Shown piece by piece: positions 44,672-51,845 of a stretch of 64,000 bases of DNA (its first letter is position 1; the number at the start of each line of letters is the position of its first letter). This DNA comes from Williamsia muralis (GTDB lineage Bacteria > Actinomycetota > Actinomycetes > Mycobacteriales > Mycobacteriaceae), in the NCBI RefSeq assembly GCF_002735905.1, contig NZ_PEBD01000010.1, positions 310,001 through 374,000 of the forward strand, in the 5' to 3' direction. Below the pieces are notes generated by a model. It saw only the letters and a program-made list of their open reading frames with translations. It ran no database searches and had not been told where the DNA came from. The translations under genes and the position numbers were made by a program.

Positions 44672-45703
44672 CTACTTGCCGAGCTGCGGGGCGATCTGGT
44701 CGACAGCCCACGGGATGGTCAGCACGGTCGGCACCGACATCGCGGTTCCGGTCTGTTGGTCGAGGTAGATGACGCCCCCGCGCTTGACGATGTCGAGGTT
44801 GTTGAAGACCGGGTTCGTCTTCATCCGCTCGTTGGAGCCCTCCCAGTCGATGGCCACGACCTGGTCGAGGTTGTTGAGCAGGTTGAGGTTCTCGTTCGAG
44901 ATGGTTCCGTAGAAGCCGCTGGTCACGAGCTGCTCGAGTTCCTTGGGGAACACCTGGCCCAGGTTGGTCAGCATCTGTCCGCGACCGTCGCCGGGGCCGT
45001 AGATGGAGATGGAGCCGTCGGTGCCGGCGATGATCACGGCCGACTTCTTGCCGACCATGTTCGGGTACTGCGCCTTGGCGTCCTCGAACTTCTGGTTGGT
45101 CTGGTCGATCAGTTCCTGGGTCTTCTCGGGCATGCCGACTGCCTTGCCGATCTCGGCGGTGGATGCGGCCCATGGGATCAGCCAGTCCTGGTACTGCGCT
45201 TCGCGTACGAGGGTGGGTGCGACCTTCTTGAGGTTGTCGTACTGCTCTTGGGTGACCGCGTTGTTCACCGCGACGATCATGTCGGGGTTGGTGGCCAGTG
45301 CCTTGGCTATCTCACCGTTCAGATCCTGTGCGGCCAGTCCGAGGACCTCGGGGGTGTTCTCGGCGATGTACTTCTCGTTCCACGGCGCGATCGCGTTCTT
45401 ACCGGTCGAATCGCCGAACGGCACGATGGTGGTCGGCATGATGCCGAGAGCCAGCAAGATGTCCGAATCGCCGGGGCCGAGCGTTGCGATGCGCTTGGGC
45501 TCGGTCTCGATGGTGGTCTCGCCGAGGTTGTGGGTGATGGTGACGGGCAGGGCGCCGGCTTCCGCGGAGACCGAAGCACCTGAGCTGTCACTGTCTTCGT
45601 CGGGAGCCGAGCATGCCGCTGTTCCCACCAGGGCGGCGACGGCCACCGTGGCGACGGCCGTGCGGGTGAATCCGCGCGACAACCGGGTTGTCTTGATACG
45701 CAC
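44672..45703 (-). CDS. Iron-siderophore ABC transporter substrate-binding lipoprotein
   Basis: 343 residues. A lipoprotein signal ends at the cysteine in VGTAACSAP (about residue 31). The mature part has the FecB/FepB-type bilobal periplasmic-binding pattern: RIATLGPGDSDILLALGI, LGLAAQDLNGEIAKALATNPDMIVAV, a long linker helix, and a C-terminal lobe with WAVDQIAPQLG. The GTG at 45703 has AGGA 8 nt upstream; a TTG at 45727 is less likely. An iron box lies about 63 bp upstream. It should deliver ferric siderophore to the permeases encoded at 37582-40518, separated from them by about 4 kb. Confidence 0.92.
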   Translation of the reverse strand: MRIKTTRLSRGFTRTAVATVAVAALVGTAACSAPDEDSDSSGASVSAEAGALPVTITHNLGETTIETEPKRIATLGPGDSDILLALGIMPTTIVPFGDSTGKNAIAPWNEKYIAENTPEVLGLAAQDLNGEIAKALATNPDMIVAVNNAVTQEQYDNLKKVAPTLVREAQYQDWLIPWAASTAEIGKAVGMPEKTQELIDQTNQKFEDAKAQYPNMVGKKSAVIIAGTDGSISIYGPGDGRGQMLTNLGQVFPKELEQLVTSGFYGTISNENLNLLNNLDQVVAIDWEGSNERMKTNPVFNNLDIVKRGGVIYLDQQTGTAMSVPTVLTIPWAVDQIAPQLGK

Positions 45704-45765
45704 TTTTGTTGTCCTTACGTCCGGCAATCCAGAGGTCGAGTTCGCCCCCGACGGCGTCGATCAAG

Positions 45766-45784
45766 TTAGGATTGGCTCACCAAT
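45766..45784. promoter_or_regulatory. IdeR/DtxR iron box before the binding-protein gene
   Basis: TTAGGATTGGCTCACCAAT matches the consensus TTAGGTTAGSCTAACCTAA at 14 of 19 positions. It sits between the binding-protein gene (start 45703, minus) and the gene at 45847 (plus), so it could serve either. Confidence 0.65.
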
Positions 45785-45833
45785 ATCGGGATCAGCGTCT
45801 CACGGCGGCGCGGCATCCGGCAAATGCGGGTTA

Positions 45834-45839
45834 TAAGCT
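45834..45839 (+). promoter_or_regulatory. -10 element of a probable leaderless promoter
   Basis: TAAGCT (overlapping TATAAG) ends 7 nt before the ATG at 45847, with no Shine-Dalgarno. Confidence 0.45.
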
Positions 45840-45846
45840 CGCGACC

Positions 45847-46335
45847 ATGGCATCAAGGAACTCCGGGACGTCCGGTGAAGGTGGTAAGTCGGGGCCGCCG
45901 AGCGATGACGAACGCCGGACCATGTGGCCGTTTCTCATCGCGGTGGCGATCGTCGTACTGACACTCGGCACCATCGCCGTCACCTATGTGGTGCGCCCGG
46001 CGGACGAACGGCTCACCGAAGAGGCCAAGGTGGCCCGCTCCATCAACGACCACTACACCGCGAAGAACGCCGTCAATTACTCGAACTTCCGTGCCGCGAC
46101 CTGTGCAGCAGACCTCTCATCGGTCGACTTCCCCACCGAGGACGAGTTCACCATCGAGAACACCGACGCCCGCGAGGCCGACGGGGCCATCGAGATCGAT
46201 GACATCTCCGAGACGGTAGTCAACGGCAACCGTGCAACCGCGAATGTCCACTGGTCTCGCAAGGAGAGGACCGAGACCCAGATCATCGGGGTGGTGCTGG
46301 TGAACGAAGAAGGCGACTGGAAGGTGTGCTCGTGA
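45847..46335 (+). CDS. Membrane-anchored protein, small paralogue of the Rv0361-like protein
   Basis: 162 residues. Short cytoplasmic N-terminus, one transmembrane helix (about 27-48), then an extracytoplasmic domain of about 110 residues ending EGDWKVCS, with a second cysteine in FRAATCAADL. The 593-residue protein at 15109-16890 ends GEWKVCKA and has the same helix-plus-domain form, so the two look like paralogues with an NTF2/DUF4878-like fold. It overlaps the rhodanese gene by 4 bp (GTGA). Function unknown. Confidence 0.75.
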   Translation: MASRNSGTSGEGGKSGPPSDDERRTMWPFLIAVAIVVLTLGTIAVTYVVRPADERLTEEAKVARSINDHYTAKNAVNYSNFRAATCAADLSSVDFPTEDEFTIENTDAREADGAIEIDDISETVVNGNRATANVHWSRKERTETQIIGVVLVNEEGDWKVCS

Positions 46336-46745
46336 GCTACGCAGGAGACATCACGCCCGAGCAGGCGTGGACGATTCTCTCGGAGAACCCCGACGCCGTG
46401 CTGGTGGACGTGCGAACCAAGGCTGAATGGAGTTATGTCGGCATTCCCGACCTCACCGAGCTGGGCAAGCAGACCGTGCTGATCGAGTGGGTCACATTTC
46501 CTGACGGACAACGCAATCCGGATTTCGTCGGCCAGCTGCGCGAGGCCGGCATCGCCGACGACCAGCCGGTGGTGTTCCTCTGCCGTTCCGGTCAGCGGTC
46601 GATCGGTGCCGCAGAGGCCGCCACTGCTGATGGGGTCTCCGAGGCGTACAACGTGTCCGACGGATTCGAAGGCGGCCTCGATTCGGCCGGTCATCGCGGG
46701 GCCGTAGGTTGGAAGGCGCTGGGGCTGCCCTGGCGCCAATCCTGA
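46332..46745 (+). CDS. Single-domain rhodanese (Rv0390-like)
   Basis: 137 residues. LVDVRTKAEWSYVGIPDL is the N-terminal rhodanese motif and Cys84 in VVFLCRSGQRSIGA is the persulfide-carrying residue, followed by a loop of the single-domain class. It can carry sulfane sulfur. GTG start at 46332 overlaps the upstream stop; a GTG two codons earlier is also possible. It precedes metZ by 34 bp, the same pair as Rv0390-Rv0391, suggesting a link to homocysteine or sulfide handling. Confidence 0.92.
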   Translation: MSYAGDITPEQAWTILSENPDAVLVDVRTKAEWSYVGIPDLTELGKQTVLIEWVTFPDGQRNPDFVGQLREAGIADDQPVVFLCRSGQRSIGAAEAATADGVSEAYNVSDGFEGGLDSAGHRGAVGWKALGLPWRQS

Positions 46746-46779
46746 GGAACCGGCTCACCGGCCGGGGTACTCATCTGCC

Positions 46780-47988
46780 ATGGAGGAACATGTGATCAGC
46801 GAACTGCCCGACGGGGTGTCGCCGGATACGCTCGCAGTTCGCGGCGGTCTCGACCGCTCGGGGTTCGAGGAGACATCCGAGGCGATGTACCTCACCTCGG
46901 GCTACGTCTACTCGTCGGCTGCTGCAGCTGAGCGCGCCTTCACCGGCGAGGACAAACGGTTTGTGTACTCGCGCTACGGAAACCCCACGGTCGCGATGTT
47001 CCAGGAACGCCTCCGACTGCTCGAAGGTGCCGAAGCCTGCTTTGCCACCGCCAGCGGAATGGCCGCTGTGTTCGTCGCCCTCGGTGCGCTTCTCAAAGCC
47101 GGGGACAGGCTGGTGGCAGCACGGAGTCTGTTCGGGTCCTGCTTCGTGGTCTGCAACGAGATCTTGCCGCGTTGGGGTGTGGAGACCGTCTTCGTCGACG
47201 GCGAAGACCTCGAACAGTGGGAACAAGCGCTCGCGACACCGACGACCGCCGTGTTCTTCGAGACCCCGTCCAACCCGATGCAGACGCTCGTCGACGTCGA
47301 GAAGGTGTGCGAGCTCGCCCATGCGGCCGGCGCAAAGGTGGTGCTGGACAACGTCTTCGCGACACCGCTGCTGCAGAAGGGGCTCGATCTCGGCGCCGAT
47401 GTGATCGTCTATTCGGGCACCAAGCACATCGACGGTCAGGGCCGGGTGATGGGCGGAGCCGTCCTCGGCGACGCCGAGTACATCGACGGTCCGGTGCAGA
47501 CCCTGATGCGGCACACCGGACCGGCGCTCAGCCCGTTCAACGCGTGGACCCTGCTCAAGGGTCTCGAGACGATGCGGCTGAGGGTGGACCACTCGGTGGC
47601 CTCTGCGCTCCGGATCGCGGAGTTCCTTCAGGAGGATCCGCGCGTCGCGTGGGTCAAATACCCGTTCCTGCAGTCGCATCCGCAGTACGACCTGGCCACC
47701 CGGCAGATGTCCGGCGGCGGTACGGTCCTCACCTTCGAGTTGGCCGACCGCGGGTCGGTGTCGGGTAAGGCAAGGGCCTTCGAGGTGCTCGACGGGCTGA
47801 AGATCATCGACATCTCCAACAACCTCGGGGACTCGAAGTCGCTGATCACCCATCCCGCCACCACGACTCACCGGGCGATGGGCCCAGAAGGGCGCGCCGC
47901 GATCGGGCTGTCGGACTCCGTGGTCAGACTGTCGGTGGGACTCGAAGGTATCGACGACCTGCTGTATGACATGGACCAGGCGCTCTAG
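46780..47988 (+). CDS. metZ: O-succinylhomoserine sulfhydrylase
   Basis: 402 residues; PLP enzyme of the Cys/Met metabolism family forming homocysteine from an O-acylhomoserine and sulfide. SRYGNPTVAMFQERL, ASGMAAVFVAL, and the PLP lysine K215 in YSGTKHIDGQGRVMGG are intact. Sequence and synteny (Rv0391) favour metZ over metB or metY. ATG at 46780 is the natural start. It is probably cotranscribed with the rhodanese. Confidence 0.93.
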   Translation: MEEHVISELPDGVSPDTLAVRGGLDRSGFEETSEAMYLTSGYVYSSAAAAERAFTGEDKRFVYSRYGNPTVAMFQERLRLLEGAEACFATASGMAAVFVALGALLKAGDRLVAARSLFGSCFVVCNEILPRWGVETVFVDGEDLEQWEQALATPTTAVFFETPSNPMQTLVDVEKVCELAHAAGAKVVLDNVFATPLLQKGLDLGADVIVYSGTKHIDGQGRVMGGAVLGDAEYIDGPVQTLMRHTGPALSPFNAWTLLKGLETMRLRVDHSVASALRIAEFLQEDPRVAWVKYPFLQSHPQYDLATRQMSGGGTVLTFELADRGSVSGKARAFEVLDGLKIIDISNNLGDSKSLITHPATTTHRAMGPEGRAAIGLSDSVVRLSVGLEGIDDLLYDMDQAL

Positions 47989-47996
47989 CGGCGTCA

Positions 47997-48680
47997 TTGC
48001 ACGGCACCGGCCCCGGTGCCTTCTTCGGATCGGAGGGTGGAGACATCCTTTCCTCATTGGTCGACTGGGTCATCTCGGTTGTCGAGTCCACTCCGCCCTG
48101 GGCCGTGTATCTCGTTGTGTGGGGGGTCATCTACGGAGAGGCCGCCGCGCTGATCGGCCTGATCCTCCCAGGTGAGACCGTTCTGCTGGCGGGTGCCGTC
48201 GCTGCCGCCATCGGTCCGACGAACATCGGCTGGCTGATCACCGGCGCCTGCTTCGCCGCGGTGCTCGGCGACTGGACCGGCTACATGCTGGGTCGACGAT
48301 CAGGGGAACGGATAACCCACTCCAGACTGGGCTCGTGGATCGGTGAGGAGCGCTGGAACCGCGCCGAAGAGCTGATCCGCAACGGGGGTGTGGTGGCGGT
48401 GATCGGGGCGCGCTGGATCGGTTACGTGCGCACGGTCACGCCGTTTGTGGCCGGGATGAGTCAGATGCCCACCAAGCAGTACCTTTTCGCGAACGTCCTG
48501 GGCGGCGTCGTGTGGGTGGTGGTGGTCGGGGTGACCGGATACGCAGTCGGCGAGACCATCGGGGCCACCTTGCTGCTGTACCTGGGGTTCGCAGCGGCCG
48601 TGGTGGTTCTCGGGTACTTCGCCTTCCGCTGGTGGCGTCAGCGCGACAAGTCCGAAATAGGCTCTACCAGCGCCGAATAA
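47997..48680 (+). CDS. DedA-family membrane protein
   Basis: 227 residues, about five hydrophobic helices. EAAALIGLILPGETVLLAGAVAA and the later VIGARWIGYVRTVTPFVAGMSQM are the DedA signatures. The family moves undecaprenyl phosphate or similar lipids. The start is unclear: TTG at 47997 gives the full frame, 8 bp after metZ; a later TTG at about 48057 would remove 20 non-conserved residues. It is the second DedA in this window and diverges from the first at 12717. Confidence 0.85.
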   Translation: MHGTGPGAFFGSEGGDILSSLVDWVISVVESTPPWAVYLVVWGVIYGEAAALIGLILPGETVLLAGAVAAAIGPTNIGWLITGACFAAVLGDWTGYMLGRRSGERITHSRLGSWIGEERWNRAEELIRNGGVVAVIGARWIGYVRTVTPFVAGMSQMPTKQYLFANVLGGVVWVVVVGVTGYAVGETIGATLLLYLGFAAAVVVLGYFAFRWWRQRDKSEIGSTSAE

Positions 48681-48699
48681 CATTCACCCGGGGTTTTAT

Positions 48700-48728
48700 T
48701 TGACACGGCAATTATTCCGGCGACATCG
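48700..48728 (+). promoter_or_regulatory. Candidate promoter upstream of the class V-like gene
   Basis: TTGACA at 48700-48705 in an AT-rich patch (TTTTATTTGACACGGCAATT) is a consensus -35; the -10 at normal spacing (ACATCG) is poor. A second TTGACA lies at 48732. Confidence 0.35.
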
Positions 48729-48802
48729 TTGTTGACATGGAGGGCCGACCCGCTTCGGCCACCAGTTCTCACCTCTCGCCCGGAAAGGAAACGTGCCCGG
48801 CC

Positions 48803-49630
48803 ATGGCCTCCACGCGCGATCCGCACACGGTTCTGGCCGAGTTCGTCCACGCCCGGTCGGGTGACACCGTCGTGCTCGCCTCCGATGCGGATGACGCGGT
48901 GCGAAAGGTGGTCGACGCGGCACCCGGGCAATCCGTGGTGCTCGACCTGACGGCCGGTCTCGGAGACCGTCGGACCGGGGACCACGTCGGCGACAGAGTC
49001 GTTGCCGCTCAGGTGGATCTCACCACCACGCTCGCCGCCCTGGACCGCGAGCTCTCCGTCCGGCCTGCGGCACTGCTGATCGTCCCGGGTGTTGCCCCGT
49101 CCACCGGTGAGGTGCTGCCGCTGTCGAAGCTTGCTGCGGTGGCCCATCGCCATGGGGCCCGGCTCCTCGTGGACGCAAGCGAATTGGCGGCCCGACGGGT
49201 GATCAACATGACCAGCCACGGCATCGACTACGTCGTGTTCGCCGGGCGACACCTGGCGGGCGACGGGCCGGCCGCACTCGTCGGGCGGACAGATTGGTTG
49301 AGCGGCGTCGTCGGTGTCGACGCGGAGCCGTCTGCGCTGAGCGGGTTCGCAGAGGGTTGCAACAGGGTCGCGGGCCTGGGTTTCGAGTGGATCGGGCTGC
49401 ACGAACAGGCGCTGTCGGACACTCTCGACGAGGCGCTCCGACGGCTGCCCGGCACCCGGCGGCTCCGGCTGTGGGCAGACGTTCCCGATCGTGTGGGCAT
49501 CGCCTCGGTTGCGGTCGCTGGCCGCGAGGCTCCGTTCGCACTTCGCTGGGGTTTCGAGACCGGTCGGTACGACGTTGCGCAGCAATTGGATTCACTGGCA
49601 GATGTGGTGTTCGAGCAGGAGAAGTCATGA
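48803..49630 (+). CDS. Class V aminotransferase-like protein lacking the PLP lysine
   Basis: 275 residues, shorter than the ~380-400 of class V enzymes such as cysteine desulfurases. The cofactor aspartate region is present (GARLLVDASELAARRVI, D124) and GIDYVVFAGRHLAGDGPAALVGR aligns with the usual GIDYVAFSGHKLYGP stretch. The PLP lysine position is occupied by histidine (H150). The N-terminal substrate region is also short. It may be a non-catalytic relative. ATG at 48803 with GGAAAGGAA 13 nt upstream; an in-frame ATG at 48737 is an alternative. It overlaps the next gene by ATGA. Confidence 0.75.
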   Translation: MASTRDPHTVLAEFVHARSGDTVVLASDADDAVRKVVDAAPGQSVVLDLTAGLGDRRTGDHVGDRVVAAQVDLTTTLAALDRELSVRPAALLIVPGVAPSTGEVLPLSKLAAVAHRHGARLLVDASELAARRVINMTSHGIDYVVFAGRHLAGDGPAALVGRTDWLSGVVGVDAEPSALSGFAEGCNRVAGLGFEWIGLHEQALSDTLDEALRRLPGTRRLRLWADVPDRVGIASVAVAGREAPFALRWGFETGRYDVAQQLDSLADVVFEQEKS

Positions 49631-50145
49631 CATATGAAGCCGTCGGTGCACCACGCAACCGGCCAGAACTGCTCGTCGCCATCGACGGCGACGACAATCC
49701 CATCGCATGGAGTGGTCCTCGTCCGCGCGACGCGCATGCGGGGGTGATCCGCCGGATCCGCCAGCCAGAACTGCGTGGCGGGATCCGGGAGAGAACTCAG
49801 ATGCGAGCGGCGTGGACCAGCCTGGGCAATGAGCCCGCCGATCTTGTCGTCGCTCTCGAGATCGATGTGCTGATCGCCGACGATGCCGCGACCGCACGAG
49901 CAAAACTGTTGCGACTCGGTGAGTCGAGGTTCGGGGACACCGTGCGCTACGTCGGCACGGCCAATGGCCTGCTGACGCTGATCCTGGACATCTACACCGC
50001 CGAGGTCGCCGATGCGGTTATCCTCCGGCCCATCGATTCCGCCGCTGGATCGGCCGACGACTCGGTTGACGGCGGCCGGAGCAGCGCCGCTTTGATCGCC
50101 GACCAGGTGCTGCCGCAACTGACCAAGAGGTCTGTCGCGGCCTGA
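49627..50145 (+). CDS. Shortened luciferase-like (LLM) monooxygenase homologue
   Basis: 172 residues. The start (LLVAIDGDDNPIAWSGPRPRDAHAG) resembles the first strand of flavin-dependent LLM monooxygenases. Residues about 75-170 (LVVALEIDVLIADDAATARAKL, RYVGTANGLLTLILDIYTAEVADAVILRP, ALIADQVLPQLTKR) resemble their C-terminal barrel end and final helix. The central ~200 residues with the flavin and substrate pocket are absent, with no frame break. The ATG at 49627 is coupled to the class V-like gene by a 4-bp overlap. Either an internally deleted relic or a small repurposed protein; function unknown. Confidence 0.65.
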   Translation: MTYEAVGAPRNRPELLVAIDGDDNPIAWSGPRPRDAHAGVIRRIRQPELRGGIRERTQMRAAWTSLGNEPADLVVALEIDVLIADDAATARAKLLRLGESRFGDTVRYVGTANGLLTLILDIYTAEVADAVILRPIDSAAGSADDSVDGGRSSAALIADQVLPQLTKRSVAA

Positions 50146-50182
50146 GCCTGTCGTCCGCTACCGCGAAAGCCGTAAAGGTGCT

Positions 50183-51208
50183 TCAGCTTTCGCCGTGTTC
50201 CCAGCGGTTGACGATCTGTTCTCGGGCACTGTCCGTCAGTTGACCGAAGAGTCGGAGCCTGGCCATCCCGCCGTCGGGGTAGATGTCCATGCGTGCTTCG
50301 GTGAGCGGTCGGTCCACGTCGACGAGGAAGCGGTGCCGGGTGTCCGGTTGCAGTGGAGTCCGCGGAACGAGTTCGAACCACTCGCCGTTCTCGCCGTCGC
50401 GACCACGGATCATCGCCGACCCCGGGGCGTTGCCGAGGAAGTAGCTGGTGTCGAGTTCGGCCAGACCTACGGTGGCCTCACCCGCCAACTTCACCTGCAC
50501 CCAGTCGTTTCCGCAATCGCGGCGACGTGAGGTCTCCCATCCCTCACCCATGGTGCGGGCACGACCCGGCATCAGCAGGTTGTTCGGCGATCCGTAGAAC
50601 ATGTTGGAGCACGAGGTGATCATGCCGCCGTTCTCCAGCGCAGCGAGGTCGAAGTGCCCATACGACAGGAACTTCGGATCGGGGACACCGCGTCCGTGCA
50701 CGCGGAAACGGGCAACTCCTCCGTCGGGATAGATCGAGAGCCGCACGTGGGTGAACCGTTCCTTGGCGTCGACACGGAACGGGTTGCGGGTGTCGCCGTT
50801 GACCTCGACGCGGTCGACGATCGTTGTCCACTCGGTTTCTTCGATCAGCTCCAACGCGGTCGGAATACCTTCCACCGCAGCAGCTTCCACAGAGATGTAA
50901 GGCGGGTAATTTCCCACGAACCACGATGTGTCCACGACGACGCCGTAGATCACGCCGGGAACCCCGAGCCGGACGATGGCCTGGTCGACGCCGTCTTCGC
51001 GACGCCGCCGGGTTTCCCAACCGTCGTAGACCTGACCTTTGTGACCAAACGTTGCGGGCTGGTACTCGGCCGCCGGGGTCTTGATCAGGTTCTGGGCTTC
51101 GGCGAACAGGTCGTCATTGGCCCATATCACTGCTCCGCCGAGGGCACGCAACGCCAGATCCGGCATGGAGGTGAAGTGCGGGCGGGAGGCGGGCGGAGAG
51201 GGTGTCAC
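50183..51208 (-). CDS. alc: Allantoicase
   Basis: 341 residues; hydrolyses allantoate to ureidoglycolate and urea in purine breakdown. Two repeats of the allantoicase fold are visible: KGQVYDGWETRRRREDG with SWFVGNYPPYISVEA, and MGEGWETSRRRDCGND with SYFLGNAPGSAMI. Each half ends with a YPDGGVARFRVHG or YPDGGMARLRLFG unit. The GTG at 51208 gives the family's usual length; an ATG at 51166 would drop 14 residues. No allantoinase or ureidoglycolate lyase gene is nearby. It is divergent from the MarR gene over a 166-bp region with two palindromes. Confidence 0.93.
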   Translation of the reverse strand: MTPSPPASRPHFTSMPDLALRALGGAVIWANDDLFAEAQNLIKTPAAEYQPATFGHKGQVYDGWETRRRREDGVDQAIVRLGVPGVIYGVVVDTSWFVGNYPPYISVEAAAVEGIPTALELIEETEWTTIVDRVEVNGDTRNPFRVDAKERFTHVRLSIYPDGGVARFRVHGRGVPDPKFLSYGHFDLAALENGGMITSCSNMFYGSPNNLLMPGRARTMGEGWETSRRRDCGNDWVQVKLAGEATVGLAELDTSYFLGNAPGSAMIRGRDGENGEWFELVPRTPLQPDTRHRFLVDVDRPLTEARMDIYPDGGMARLRLFGQLTDSAREQIVNRWEHGES

Positions 51209-51261
51209 GACATCTGAGGTTAGTGTGCCGGGGTCTGCGGGGCGAACCGGGCGGCGCCGAT

Positions 51262-51278
51262 GGTTGCAGATTGCAACC
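51262..51278. promoter_or_regulatory. Palindrome in the alc/marR divergent region (nearer alc)
   Basis: GGTTGCAGATTGCAACC is a perfect 7-bp inverted repeat with a 3-bp centre, 54 bp from the allantoicase start. It could be an operator for either gene. Confidence 0.5.
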
Positions 51279-51289
51279 GTCCCAGAGCA

Positions 51290-51308
51290 TACTTGCAACG
51301 CACAAGTA
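51290..51308. promoter_or_regulatory. Probable MarR operator
   Basis: TACTTGCAACGCACAAGTA has perfect 6-bp arms (TACTTG/CAAGTA) and a 7-bp centre, 66 nt before the MarR gene. MarR proteins bind palindromes of about this length in their own promoter. Confidence 0.55.
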
Positions 51309-51374
51309 GTTGCTGTGTGAAACTCGTGCTGCCGGCTAGATTGATGCGTTTCGTGGGAAGGCTCGTTGCAGAAG

Positions 51375-51845
51375 ATGTCCCGCTCGGACCAGGTTGATGA
51401 TTTCATCGAGGTGCTCGCCCGATACGCACGCATCCGCGACCGACTGGCCGCCACCCGCCTGCGCACCCCGGACGGCATTGTCGAAACGGCCGCCTACCAG
51501 TGCTTGTTCCGGCTGGCCGACAAGCCGTCGCGCTCGGGCGAACTGGCCGAGGCCCTGTTCGCCGATCCGTCCACCATCAGCCGCCACGTCGCTCACCTGG
51601 TACGCCTCGGCTATGTACGTCGCGAGGCCGACCCGCAGGACGGGCGTGCCACGATCCTGGTGGCCACCGACTCGGGCCGCGAGCGGGTGGCTGCGCTGCG
51701 TCAGCGACGCGGTGAGGAGCTCAAGTCGTTGATGTCGGATTGGCCCGACGACGACATCGACACCCTGATCCGCTTGATGGGCCGATTCGTCGACAGTGCC
51801 GAAGATGCATTGACCTGTGCTCCAGCTGAGAGGCAACCGAATTGA
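51375..51845 (+). CDS. MarR-family transcriptional regulator
   Basis: 156 residues. Winged helix at about 40-110: ETAAYQCLFRLADKPSRSGELAEALFADPSTISRHVAHLVRLGYVRREADPQDGRATI read in pieces gives the recognition helix (DPSTISRHVAHL) and the wing (PQDGRATIL). Dimer helices flank it. Start at ATG 51375; a TTG at 51366 is also in frame. The stop overlaps the MFS gene by 4 bp (TTGA). It most likely represses itself and the exporter, released by the exporter's substrate. Confidence 0.92.
   Translation: MSRSDQVDDFIEVLARYARIRDRLAATRLRTPDGIVETAAYQCLFRLADKPSRSGELAEALFADPSTISRHVAHLVRLGYVRREADPQDGRATILVATDSGRERVAALRQRRGEELKSLMSDWPDDDIDTLIRLMGRFVDSAEDALTCAPAERQPN

Noticed and set aside
46771-48057. 428-residue minus-strand frame
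   Set aside because: It is antisense to metZ, which is complete.
48661-48802. Riboswitch upstream of the class V-like gene
   Set aside because: The leader is AT-rich with promoter-like TTGACA boxes, but I see no conserved riboswitch core.
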